Source: a bacterium
Lineage (GTDB): Bacteria; Vulcanimicrobiota; Vulcanimicrobiia; Vulcanimicrobiales; SCRA01
DNA: 64,000 bases
NCBI GenBank assembly: GCA_004298675.1
Contig: SCRI01000060.1
Coordinates: 119,458 to 183,457, forward strand
Direction: 5' to 3'
The position numbers were made by a program, and so were the translations under genes. Below are positions 9,736 to 17,052 of this stretch, piece after piece (within the stretch, counting starts at the first letter, position 1; each line of letters begins with the position of its first letter). The notes under the pieces are model-generated. The model had not been told where the DNA came from and made no database searches. It saw nothing but the letters and a program-made list of their open reading frames with translations.

Positions 9736-9926
9736 TGACCGAACAAGAGCGGCAACGGGCGGAAGCATTCCGCCGCCGCGTAGCCGCAGCTGGCTTGAGC
9801 TTTGCCGAGTTTTCACGCCGCACCGGCATCTCGCGTAACATCGTGTATCGTTTAACGAAAGGGCAGAAGCCAAAGCCCGCCGACCAGACTAAGCTAGAGG
9901 CTACGCTTGGAACGGAGCCAGAATAA
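9735..9926 (+). CDS. Small XRE-family helix-turn-helix protein, 63 aa
   Basis: A single helix-turn-helix unit (LSFAEFSRRTGISRNIVYRL) fills most of the protein, as in Cro/C.-type controllers of restriction-modification loci. Its ATG overlaps the ATPase stop by one base (TAATG), so translation is coupled. The likely role, by position and family, is autoregulation of the three-gene cluster; a DNA-binding subunit of the ATPase is an alternative. No operator was identified. Confidence 0.75.
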   Translation: MTEQERQRAEAFRRRVAAAGLSFAEFSRRTGISRNIVYRLTKGQKPKPADQTKLEATLGTEPE

Positions 9927-10060
9927 CAGCGCAGTGAACGCACCTCCACGATGGAACGGCGGTTAAGATGATCACACGTTGCCAATACACGCTCACCGTC
10001 CCGATCTGCAACCGAGGGACACTGGGGCGAACGCCGGCCTTCACCCTTCTTCTCCTCATA

Positions 10061-10135
10061 GGTAATCGACATGCAAGGGAACCCATACCGGACGCGGTGG
10101 GCGGCGTGGCTGCCCACCGCGCTCGAAGCGTTAGG
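10061..10135 (+). repeat. Right 75-bp direct repeat, overlapping the start of the GrdB-like gene
   Basis: The intact copy: its ATG at 10071 is the functional start of the downstream gene. It pairs with 6237-6311 at an offset of 3824 bases. The perfect 9-bp inverted repeat is at 10094-10102 and 10112-10120. The 134 bases between the XRE stop and this repeat contain no recognisable gene. Confidence 0.9.
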
Positions 10136-10853
10136 TCAAGATCCGCCGGATTACCGCGCGGTCATGCCGACGATGCCGATGCCGCCACCGCTGACGGAGA
10201 CGCCGTTTGCGGGGCCGGTGAATCCGCGCTCGATCGCCGTCCTGACGACCTCCGGGGCCTACGACGTCAACGTGCATGCGCCGTTTACGGCTTCGTCGAT
10301 CCTAGGCGACGCGACCCATCGCGTCATCGACACCTGGACGCGCGCCGACGCCATCGACTTCGCGCACGAGCACTTCAATCAGGACGCCGCGCGGCGCGAT
10401 CTCGAGAGCGTGCTGCCGCGGGCGTCGATCACCGCGTGCGGCGTGCGCCTCTCGCCGCGCATCATCAGCTGGAGCGGCTTCCTGCTGGATTGGCCAACCT
10501 TCATCGAAGCGACGATCCCGCAGATCGTCAAACAGGTGTCAATCGACCAGCCCGACGCCGCACTGCTCGTGCCGATTTGAAACATGTGCCATTACACGGC
10601 CAGTTTGGTCGCGAGAGCCCTGGAGTCAGCCGGCATCCCAACGGTCATCGTCGGAACGATGCGCTCTTCACTGGTGAACGTACCGCGCGCGCTCGTGACG
10701 CCGTACGCCGATGCGCCCATGGGTCCGCCCGGGGCGCCCATCGTACATCGCGCGGTCGCGGCTAGCGCGCTCGAACTCCTACGGGCAGCGCAGGAACCGG
10801 TGAAGATCGAGTTCGAGTCCGATGATCACGCCGTAACCGTTGAATCCGCGTGA
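10071..10853 (+). CDS. GrdB-like glycine/sarcosine/betaine/D-proline reductase family protein, probable selenoprotein (in-frame TGA)
   Basis: The track splits this into 10071-10580 and 10584-10853, but both lie in one frame separated by a single TGA (10578-10580). The joined 260-residue product resembles the GrdB-related family throughout: AVLTTSGAYD and a GD-x-T-H-R-V-I segment before the TGA, and ALESAGIPTV plus PRAL-type motifs after it. TGA falls in PI-U-NM-CH, a UxxC redox motif, where Sec is expected in this family. A hairpin with a GU-containing loop follows about 20 bases downstream. Homology continuing past the TGA argues against a true stop, although a nonsense mutation cannot be excluded. 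The real substrate is unknown; widespread single-gene GrdB-like proteins are not proven glycine reductases. SelA, SelB and tRNA-Sec are not in the window. Confidence 0.75.
10578..10614 (+). promoter_or_regulatory. Candidate bacterial SECIS element
   Basis: Downstream of the TGA, GGCC-AGTTT-GGTC (10598-10610) forms a 4-bp stem with one G-U pair, extended by an outer C-G pair (10597/10611). The apical loop starts 21 bases after the UGA and contains GU, matching the spacing and loop features described for bacterial SECIS elements. The stem is short, so this is suggestive only. Confidence 0.55.
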
Positions 10854-12061
10854 CGCCGGTCTGGCCCGGCGAAGAACCGGCCGGCAGACATCACGTAGCG
10901 CACGCGCTCGAGATCGTCGAGCCGTTCGAGCGGATTGCCGTCGACGACCAGCACATCCGCGGATTTCCCCGGCTCAATCGTCCCGAACTCCGCAGCTTTC
11001 CCTAGGGCATCGGCCGCCGTGCTCGTGGCGGCGCGAAGCGCGGCGTCACGCGACATTCCATATCCATGGAGCGCGCGCAGCTCCTCGATCAACGATGGGT
11101 GGGGCGCATTGCACGACCCGGCATCGGTTCCCGCCACAATAGGGATCCCCGCCTGCATGGCCATCTCGAAGCTCTCGCGGTGCGCCTTGACTGCCTTCTT
11201 CGCCTTCTCCACGGCGTACGCCGGAATCCCGGCACGGCCCCCTTCAGCGATCGTCCGATAGATCAGGAGCGTAGGCGTCAAGGCCGTACCCTTCCGCTTC
11301 ATCTCCGCCACGATCTCCTCGGTGAGAAAGATTCCGTGCTCGATCGTGTCGATACCCGCGCGAACGGCGTCCGCGATGCCCCGCGTACCAAGCGCGTGCG
11401 CGGCGACGCGGAGTCCGAAGCGGTGCGCCTCACCGGCGGCGACGGCCAGCTCCTCATAGCTCAGCTCGCTCTGCCCAATCTCCTCGCCCTCCGGGCGACC
11501 GTAGACGCCGCCCGTCGCGGCAACCTTGATCACTCCGGCCGCGCCGTAGACCTGGGTGCGCACGCCGCGTAAGACGGCGTCGGGTCCATCGCACGGGATG
11601 CCCCAAAAGGGATCGTGTCCCCCCGTCATGATGATCGTACGCCCCGACGCTACGACACGCGGCCCCGCGATATGCCCACGGGCGATCGCACGTGAGACGG
11701 TGATGGCGATGTCCCAATTGCTGCCGACATCCCGCACCGTGGTCACGCCGCTGCGCAGTTGCGTCTGAGCGTTGGCTACCGCGCGCACCGTGGTAAGCTG
11801 CGCGCCTTCCGTATCCACAACGGAGACGGGGTCCGGCGATCCGCTCCAGATCAGATGCACGTGCATGTCGATCAGGCCCGGCATGAGGAAGGCGCCCTCT
11901 AGATCGACGACCTGCGCATCGCTCGAGCGAACCGCATCTCCCGTCGGGCGAACGGCTGCGATCTTGCCGTCCTCGACGAGCACGTCCATGTGCGGGCGCG
12001 GTTCAGATCCGGCCCCATCCCACAGCAGCGCGTCACGGAACAGCACGTTCTGGCAAAGCAT
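10826..12061 (-). CDS. Amidohydrolase-family metal-dependent hydrolase (Xaa-Pro dipeptidase-like), 411 aa
   Basis: A TIM-barrel hydrolase with a full set of metal-site motifs: DMHVHL (His67, His69), a bridging-type Lys179 in VIKVAATGG, His222 (AAHALG), His242 (EHG) and Asp313 (AGTDAG). The pattern fits the amidohydrolase subgroup containing Xaa-Pro dipeptidases and imidazolonepropionase-like enzymes; the substrate cannot be named from sequence. There is no signal peptide, so it is cytoplasmic. GGAGAAG just before ATG 12061 supports the start. It overlaps the 3' end of the GrdB-like gene tail-to-tail by 28 bases and is divergent from the tartrate dehydratase gene. Confidence 0.85.
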   Translation of the reverse strand: MLCQNVLFRDALLWDGAGSEPRPHMDVLVEDGKIAAVRPTGDAVRSSDAQVVDLEGAFLMPGLIDMHVHLIWSGSPDPVSVVDTEGAQLTTVRAVANAQTQLRSGVTTVRDVGSNWDIAITVSRAIARGHIAGPRVVASGRTIIMTGGHDPFWGIPCDGPDAVLRGVRTQVYGAAGVIKVAATGGVYGRPEGEEIGQSELSYEELAVAAGEAHRFGLRVAAHALGTRGIADAVRAGIDTIEHGIFLTEEIVAEMKRKGTALTPTLLIYRTIAEGGRAGIPAYAVEKAKKAVKAHRESFEMAMQAGIPIVAGTDAGSCNAPHPSLIEELRALHGYGMSRDAALRAATSTAADALGKAAEFGTIEPGKSADVLVVDGNPLERLDDLERVRYVMSAGRFFAGPDRRHADSTVTA

Positions 12062-12190
12062 CGCTTCTCCAACTTCGAAATATCCGGTAATCGGATTGTA
12101 TGGTCGTTATATGGTCGCCGCATTATATCATGGCAACCTCGGGCGCGCACGCGTGGCGTGCTATTTTGCACGCAGCGATAGGGCGCCGTC
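12062..12190. promoter_or_regulatory. Divergent promoter region with repeated TATGGTCG
   Basis: AT-rich for this genome. TATGGTCG occurs at 12099-12106 and 12110-12117, 11 bases apart, about one helical turn. On the minus strand TATAAT (complement of 12122-12127) could serve as the -10 of the amidohydrolase gene. The repeat may be an operator, but no regulator gene is adjacent. Confidence 0.4.
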
Positions 12191-13411
12191 ATGCCAGGCC
12201 GCCACACCTCACCGTCGAACGCCCGCGTCATGCGCATCGTCGACGTGCGGGAGCGCTCCGTACCAATCTCCCGCTACAACGACCCCAGCCTGCCCTCCGG
12301 CGCCCTGACCACCAGCATCGTGGCGCTCACGACCGACGTCGTCCGCGCAGGCAAGCCCGTTGTCGGCTACGGTTTCTCCTCCGTCGGGCGCTACGCGCAG
12401 GGCGGGCTCATCCGCGAGCGCTTCGCGCCGCGGCTGCTCGCGGCCGCCGGCACCGATCTCGCGAACGACGCCGGCACCAACCTCGACCCCTTCCGCGCCT
12501 GGAGCGTCATGCTGAAGGGCGAGAAACCCGGCGGCCACGGCGAGCGCTGCGTCGCCGTGGGGACGCTGGACATGGCCATCTGGGACGCCGCCGCCAAGAT
12601 CGCCGGCGTTCCGCTCTACCGTTTCATCGCGGACGTCGCAGGCGGCGGCCGCACGCCCGACGCAACCATCGCCGCCTATGCCGGCGGCGGCTATCCCTAC
12701 CCCAGCGACGACCTCGCACGTCTCTGTGACGAGGTGCGCGCCATGCTCGCGCAAGGCTTCACGCACGTGAAGATCAAGATCGGCGCGGGGCCGCTCGAAC
12801 GCGACGTCGAGCGCATCGAGGCGGTACAAGCGCTGCTGGCGGCTCCCAACCACCTCGCCGCCGACGCGATGAACGCATACGACGCCGAGCGCTGTCTAGC
12901 GGCCGCCAAGGCCTTGCGCAACCACCACCTCTGGTGGTTCGAGGACATCTGCGATCCGCTCGACTTCGAGACGCAAGCGGCCGCAGTCGACGTGTACCAC
13001 GGCGCGATCGCCGCGGGCGAGGCGCTCTTCTCCGCCGCCGAGGCCAAGCTGCTCGACCGCTACGGCGGCCTACGCCCGGCCAAGGATATCCTGCTCTTCG
13101 ATCCCGTGCATACCTACGGGCTTCCCGGATACCTGCGGATCATCCAGACGATGGAAGACGGCGGCTGGCCGCGCTCCGCCTTCTGGCCGCATGGCGGCCA
13201 CCTCTTCTGCGTCCACGTCGTCAGCGCACTGGGCCTAGGCGGCTGTGAAGTCAATCCGTTCTCCTTCGCGCCGTTTGGCGGCCTCGCCGATGGGATGATG
13301 CCGCAAGATGGCCGCATCGCGCCGCCGCAGGCGCCCGGAATCGGTTTCGAAACGAAGACGGATCTCCACGCGCTCTTCGCGCTCCTCGCACGGGAGGAAG
13401 TTGTGCGATAG
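12191..13411 (+). CDS. tarD: D-tartrate dehydratase-like enolase-superfamily enzyme, 406 aa
   Basis: Resembles D(-)-tartrate dehydratase along its length, as I remember the Bradyrhizobium enzyme: VVGYGF, GGLIRERF, GEKPGGHGER, KIKIG (general-base Lys), a DAMNAYD metal Asp, FEDICDPLDF, AAGEALF (metal Glu residues), WPHGGH (catalytic His) and PFGGLADG. It would convert D-tartrate to oxaloacetate in the cytoplasm, Mg-dependent. Tartrate specificity is inferred by homology. ATG 12191 has AGGG about 8 bases upstream; ATG 12230 (MRIVDVRE) matches the family start better but lacks a ribosome binding site. It leads a co-directional cluster with gaps of 26-56 bases. Confidence 0.8.
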   Translation: MPGRHTSPSNARVMRIVDVRERSVPISRYNDPSLPSGALTTSIVALTTDVVRAGKPVVGYGFSSVGRYAQGGLIRERFAPRLLAAAGTDLANDAGTNLDPFRAWSVMLKGEKPGGHGERCVAVGTLDMAIWDAAAKIAGVPLYRFIADVAGGGRTPDATIAAYAGGGYPYPSDDLARLCDEVRAMLAQGFTHVKIKIGAGPLERDVERIEAVQALLAAPNHLAADAMNAYDAERCLAAAKALRNHHLWWFEDICDPLDFETQAAAVDVYHGAIAAGEALFSAAEAKLLDRYGGLRPAKDILLFDPVHTYGLPGYLRIIQTMEDGGWPRSAFWPHGGHLFCVHVVSALGLGGCEVNPFSFAPFGGLADGMMPQDGRIAPPQAPGIGFETKTDLHALFALLAREEVVR

Positions 13412-13437
13412 CGCCCTTTGCGAAAGCGAGGTACCTC

Positions 13438-14790
13438 ATGGATCAGACCGACGCGGTCATCCTCGGCAGCGGGCAAGGCGGCGTGCCGCTCGCGGCCGAT
13501 CTCGCGCGCGCGGGCAAGCGCGTCGTTCTCTTCGAGCGCGGGCGCCTCGGAGGCTCGTGCGTCAACTACGGCTGCACGCCCTCGAAAGCGTTACTTGGGG
13601 CGGCGCACGCCGCCGGCCGCGCCCGCGCGGCGGCTCCCCTAGGCATCCACGCCGAGATCCGCGTGGACTTTCCCGCGGTCATGGCTCGCGTGCGCTCCGT
13701 GCGCGACTCCTTCACGAGCGGCGTCGAGAAACGCCTGGCGCGCGCGGGTGTGCGCGTTATTCGCGCGAGCGCCACGTTCACGGGCGAGCGCACGGTCGCC
13801 GCGGACGGCGTCAGCGTGCGCGGCACGACCACCGTGATCAATACCGGGACGAGCCCCGCCATCCCAGCCATTCCCGGGCTTGCAGGCACACCGTTCCTCA
13901 CCAACGAGAACGTCTTCGAACTACGCGAGCTGCCGCGGCGCGTGCTCGTGCTCGGCGGAGGCTATGTCGGCCTCGAACTCGGCCAAGGGCTGGCGCGCCT
14001 GGGGAGCGACGTCCACATCATCGATCACAACCCCCGTGTCCTTGCGCGCGAAGAGGCCGACGTCTCGCAGGTGCTGCAAACCTCGCTCGCGCGCGAAGGC
14101 GTGGCCCTGCACCTCGGCCGCGACGTTCAACACGTCGCGCACGCTGGCGGCAACTTCACGCTTGCGCTCGACGACGGTAGCGAGCTGCAGGGCGACGCCC
14201 TGCTCGTAGCCGTGGGACGCCGGCCCAACACGGCCGCGCTCAACGCTGCAGCCGCTGGCATCACGCTCGACCAGCGCGGCATGGTGGAGATCGACGAGCA
14301 GTTTCATACCAGCGTCCCCGGCGTCTACGCCATCGCCGACGTAGCCGGTCAACCCGCGTTCACGCACGTCTCTTGGGAGGACTACCGCAGGCTCAAGGAC
14401 ATCCTCGCCGGCGGTGACCGCCGGCGTGACGATCGCACGCTCGCCTACGCCGTTTTCACCGAACCGCAAGTCGGCCGCGTGGGCATGACGATCGACGACG
14501 CAAGAGCACGCGGTCTGAACGCGCGCTCGGTCGATCTCCCTGTCTCCCAGATCGCGCGGGCGATCGAATGGGGGCACGATTTCGGCTTCTACCGTTTGGT
14601 GGTCGAAGTCAAGACCGATCGCATCCTCGGCGCCACGCTCGTCGGCTACGAAGCCGCGGAGCTGGTTCACGTGATCCTCGCCCACATGGAGGCTAACTCC
14701 ACATGGCGCGTGCTGGAGCGCTCCGTTCACATCCACCCCACCTACGGTGAAGCGTTGCCGAGCCTGGCACGCCTGCTCCTCAAGACATGA
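13438..14790 (+). CDS. FAD-dependent pyridine nucleotide-disulfide oxidoreductase (dihydrolipoamide dehydrogenase/mercuric reductase-like), 450 aa
   Basis: Full-length class I enzyme: FAD-binding GSGQGG, redox disulfide CVNYGC followed by TPSK, NAD(P)-binding GGGYVGLELG, a second FAD motif GVYAIADVAG, and a C-terminal HIHPTYGE containing the His-Glu pair. It lacks the N-terminal metal-binding domain and C-terminal Cys pair of true mercuric reductase. No 2-oxo-acid dehydrogenase genes are adjacent, so the electron acceptor is open. A second member of this family lies at the left window edge. Confidence 0.88.
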   Translation: MDQTDAVILGSGQGGVPLAADLARAGKRVVLFERGRLGGSCVNYGCTPSKALLGAAHAAGRARAAAPLGIHAEIRVDFPAVMARVRSVRDSFTSGVEKRLARAGVRVIRASATFTGERTVAADGVSVRGTTTVINTGTSPAIPAIPGLAGTPFLTNENVFELRELPRRVLVLGGGYVGLELGQGLARLGSDVHIIDHNPRVLAREEADVSQVLQTSLAREGVALHLGRDVQHVAHAGGNFTLALDDGSELQGDALLVAVGRRPNTAALNAAAAGITLDQRGMVEIDEQFHTSVPGVYAIADVAGQPAFTHVSWEDYRRLKDILAGGDRRRDDRTLAYAVFTEPQVGRVGMTIDDARARGLNARSVDLPVSQIARAIEWGHDFGFYRLVVEVKTDRILGATLVGYEAAELVHVILAHMEANSTWRVLERSVHIHPTYGEALPSLARLLLKT

Positions 14791-14824
14791 GCGCAAACCC
14801 CAGGGACCGGCTCGCTCGGTGATC

Positions 14825-16030
14825 ATGCGCCCCCTCGCACCGCTCTCGAGCCTCGCGCTCATCGCTCAGCTTGCCGGCTGCGGCAGTGGGGGAAGCTCCG
14901 CCCCAGCGGCGGCTCTCGCGGACAGCCCCTTCACGCTCCCTTCGGGCTTCTTCTATTCCACGATAGCGGCTGTGCCCGCGGCGCGCGAGCTAGCCGCGCT
15001 ACCCAACGGCGATCTGCTCGCCGGCACCACCAGCGCGCGCATCTACATCGTCCCCAACGCCGAGAGCGCGGGCGCCGCGGGCGTGCCTCACGTCTTCATC
15101 ACGCTGCCCGCACACGACGGTCCCGCCAACGGCGTCGCGATCGCCCCGGACGCACGCGCGATCTACGCCGCCACCGAGTACCACGTCTATCGCATTCCCT
15201 ACCATCGCGGCGATCAGAGTGAGCCCAGCACGAGCGCGCAAGCCATCGCCGCGATCCGCACCGGCGGCATCGCACCGCACTCCGACGGCGACGTCCACAT
15301 CACCAGCTCAGTCGCGTCCGGCGGCTCCACGGTCTACGCCGGCGTCGGCTCCTCATGCAACGCGTGCACGGAGAGCGGCCCGACGCGCGCCACCATCCAA
15401 GCCATGAGCCTCAGTGGCGCGAACATGCACACGCTGGCCACACGCATCCGCAACCCCATCGCGCTGGCCGTGAACCCAAGCAGCGGCGTGCTCTGGACGG
15501 GCGACGCCGGGCAGGACAACCTCCCCTACGGTCACCCCTATGAGTTCGTCGACGCGGTGACGCTGCAAGCCGGCACGCCGGTCGACTACGGCTGGCCGCA
15601 GTGCGAGGAGGACCGCCGCGCCTACACCAGCGGTGCCAACTGCGCGCGCGTGGCGATCCCGCGCGTGGAGTTTCCCGCTTACACCACGCACATCGGCGCC
15701 GTCTTCTATCCCACCAACTCCAGCGGCACCTACGTCTTTCCGGCGCAGTACGGGGGTGGACTCTTCGTCACCTCGCACGGATCGTGGCACTGCTGCCCCG
15801 CCGCACCGCCGGGCGTGGACTTCGTCCCGCTGCACGGTGACACACCGCGCGTGCCCGTGGACTGGAGAAACCCCAACGCGCAGTGGCAACGTTTCATGGG
15901 CGGCTTTGGAACGCCGTCAAAGACAAGCTACCGAGGGCGTCCAACTGGCATAACCGTCGGCTCGCAAGGCAGCCTCTTCGTCGCGGACGACCAGAACGGC
16001 GCCATCTACCGCATTCGTCCGCGCCGGTGA
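14825..16030 (+). CDS. PQQ-dependent sugar dehydrogenase-like (sorbosone dehydrogenase family) lipoprotein, about 401 aa
   Basis: Begins with a lipoprotein signal peptide (lipobox LAGC), so it is exported and lipid-anchored. The mature part looks like a six-bladed beta-propeller of the soluble glucose/sorbosone dehydrogenase family: LPNGDLL near the start, GVAIAPDA, IRNPIALAV, GDAGQD, DYGWPQC, a Cys-rich loop, and FVADDQNGAIYRI at the end. Such enzymes oxidise sugars and pass electrons to the periplasmic chain; PQQ binding is not proven and no pqq genes are visible. The track's longer start at 14747 overlaps the previous gene. GTG 14819 is an alternative to ATG 14825. Confidence 0.75.
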   Translation: MRPLAPLSSLALIAQLAGCGSGGSSAPAAALADSPFTLPSGFFYSTIAAVPAARELAALPNGDLLAGTTSARIYIVPNAESAGAAGVPHVFITLPAHDGPANGVAIAPDARAIYAATEYHVYRIPYHRGDQSEPSTSAQAIAAIRTGGIAPHSDGDVHITSSVASGGSTVYAGVGSSCNACTESGPTRATIQAMSLSGANMHTLATRIRNPIALAVNPSSGVLWTGDAGQDNLPYGHPYEFVDAVTLQAGTPVDYGWPQCEEDRRAYTSGANCARVAIPRVEFPAYTTHIGAVFYPTNSSGTYVFPAQYGGGLFVTSHGSWHCCPAAPPGVDFVPLHGDTPRVPVDWRNPNAQWQRFMGGFGTPSKTSYRGRPTGITVGSQGSLFVADDQNGAIYRIRPRR

Positions 16031-16086
16031 GGCGCCGGGCGGCCCCGGCGGGAGATTCAACGGTCTGCGGCATAGGTTAGACACCC

Positions 16087-17052
16087 GTGACCATCGTCAT
16101 CATCTCCCCCGCACGCCTCGGCGCGCTCAACGGCAATGCCGTCACCGCTCGACGCTGGGCGCGCATCCTGCGCTCGCTCGGCCACCGCGTCCGCCTGCAA
16201 ACGCGCTACGACGGCGGGCCATGCGATGTGCTCGTCGCGCTCCATGCGCGGCGTAGCGCCTTCTCAGCGGCGCGCTTTCGCCGTCTCTACCCGCAGCGTC
16301 CCTTGATCGTTGCGCTCACCGGCACCGATCTCTATCACGATATCGGCCGCAGCGCCGCGGCCCGCCGCTCGCTCGAGCTCGCGACGCGGCTGCTGCTGCT
16401 CCAGCCGGAAGGGATCCGCGAGCTGCCCGCGCGCGTGCGCCGCAAGGCGCGTGCCATCATCCAGTCGGCGCCCGCTGCCGCGCACAAGCCCACGCGGCGC
16501 GCGCACGACGACTTCCGCGTCCTCGTGCTCGGCAATCTTCGAGCCGTCAAGGATCCCTTTCGTGCCGCGATGGCGGCACGTTTGTTGCCCGAGGACTCCC
16601 GCATCACCGTGCTGCACGCGGGACGCGCGCTCGAGCCGCGCTACGAAACGCGCGCGCAACGCGAAATGCAGCGCAACCCGCGCTACCGCTGGCTAGGCGA
16701 AGTCAGCCATGCCCGTGCGCGGCGGCTACTCCTCGGCAGCCGCCTCTTGATCGTCAGCTCGCGCAGCGAAGGCGGCGCCAACGTGGTCTCGGAGGCGCTG
16801 GCCGCCGGCGTTCCGATCATCGGCTCCGACATCGGAGGCACGCGTGGGGTACTCGGCGCCGACTATCCCGGCCTCTACCCCGTAGGCGATACGCAGCGTC
16901 TTGCGGCACTACTCGAACGCGCGGAGAGCGACCGTAGCTTTTACGCCGCCCTGTGCCGCTGGTGCCGGCGCCTTGCGCCGCTGGTGCGCCCCACGGCTGA
17001 GCGTAAAGCCTGGCAGCAACTTCTCTCGGAGGTCAACGACACCGCGTTATGA
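16087..17052 (+). CDS. senB: SenB-like selenosugar synthase / TIGR04348-type glycosyltransferase, 321 aa
   Basis: The sequence follows closely the family first listed as putative glycosyltransferase TIGR04348 and later described as the selenosugar synthase SenB of selenoneine biosynthesis: GNAVTARRWARIL at the N-terminus, CDVLVALHARRS, ALTGTDLYHD, VLGNLRAVKDPFR, NPRYRWLGE, and SRSEGGANVVSEALAAGVP. SenB joins selenophosphate to a UDP-sugar. The usual partners SenA (ergothioneine-synthase-like) and SenC (SelD-like) are not in the window, so selenoneine production cannot be claimed. The GTG start at 16087 is the only reasonable one. It overlaps the next gene by 4 bases (ATGA). Confidence 0.75.
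   Translation: MTIVIISPARLGALNGNAVTARRWARILRSLGHRVRLQTRYDGGPCDVLVALHARRSAFSAARFRRLYPQRPLIVALTGTDLYHDIGRSAAARRSLELATRLLLLQPEGIRELPARVRRKARAIIQSAPAAAHKPTRRAHDDFRVLVLGNLRAVKDPFRAAMAARLLPEDSRITVLHAGRALEPRYETRAQREMQRNPRYRWLGEVSHARARRLLLGSRLLIVSSRSEGGANVVSEALAAGVPIIGSDIGGTRGVLGADYPGLYPVGDTQRLAALLERAESDRSFYAALCRWCRRLAPLVRPTAERKAWQQLLSEVNDTAL

Larger units (their letters stand above)
6237..10135 (+). mobile_element. Inserted block with methyltransferase, GHKL ATPase and XRE genes, between direct repeats
   Basis: About 3.75 kb of visibly more AT-rich DNA lies between two 75-bp direct repeats. It contains only a three-gene cluster with the composition of a restriction-modification or defence locus. 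No integrase or transposase is present, so the mechanism (site-specific integration by a recombinase elsewhere, or recombination into a homologous locus) is unknown. The repeat divergence of four bases argues against a recent simple target-site duplication. Confidence 0.55.

Noticed and set aside
6486-9926. Classical restriction-modification system
   Set aside because: No PD-(D/E)XK, HNH, GIY-YIG or PLD nuclease motif visible in any of the three genes, so a restriction endonuclease cannot be claimed.
10578-10580. TGA as a true stop making two separate small genes
   Set aside because: The frame and family similarity continue directly after it, the position fits Sec in a UxxC motif and a SECIS-like hairpin follows. 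A nonsense mutation remains possible but is less likely.
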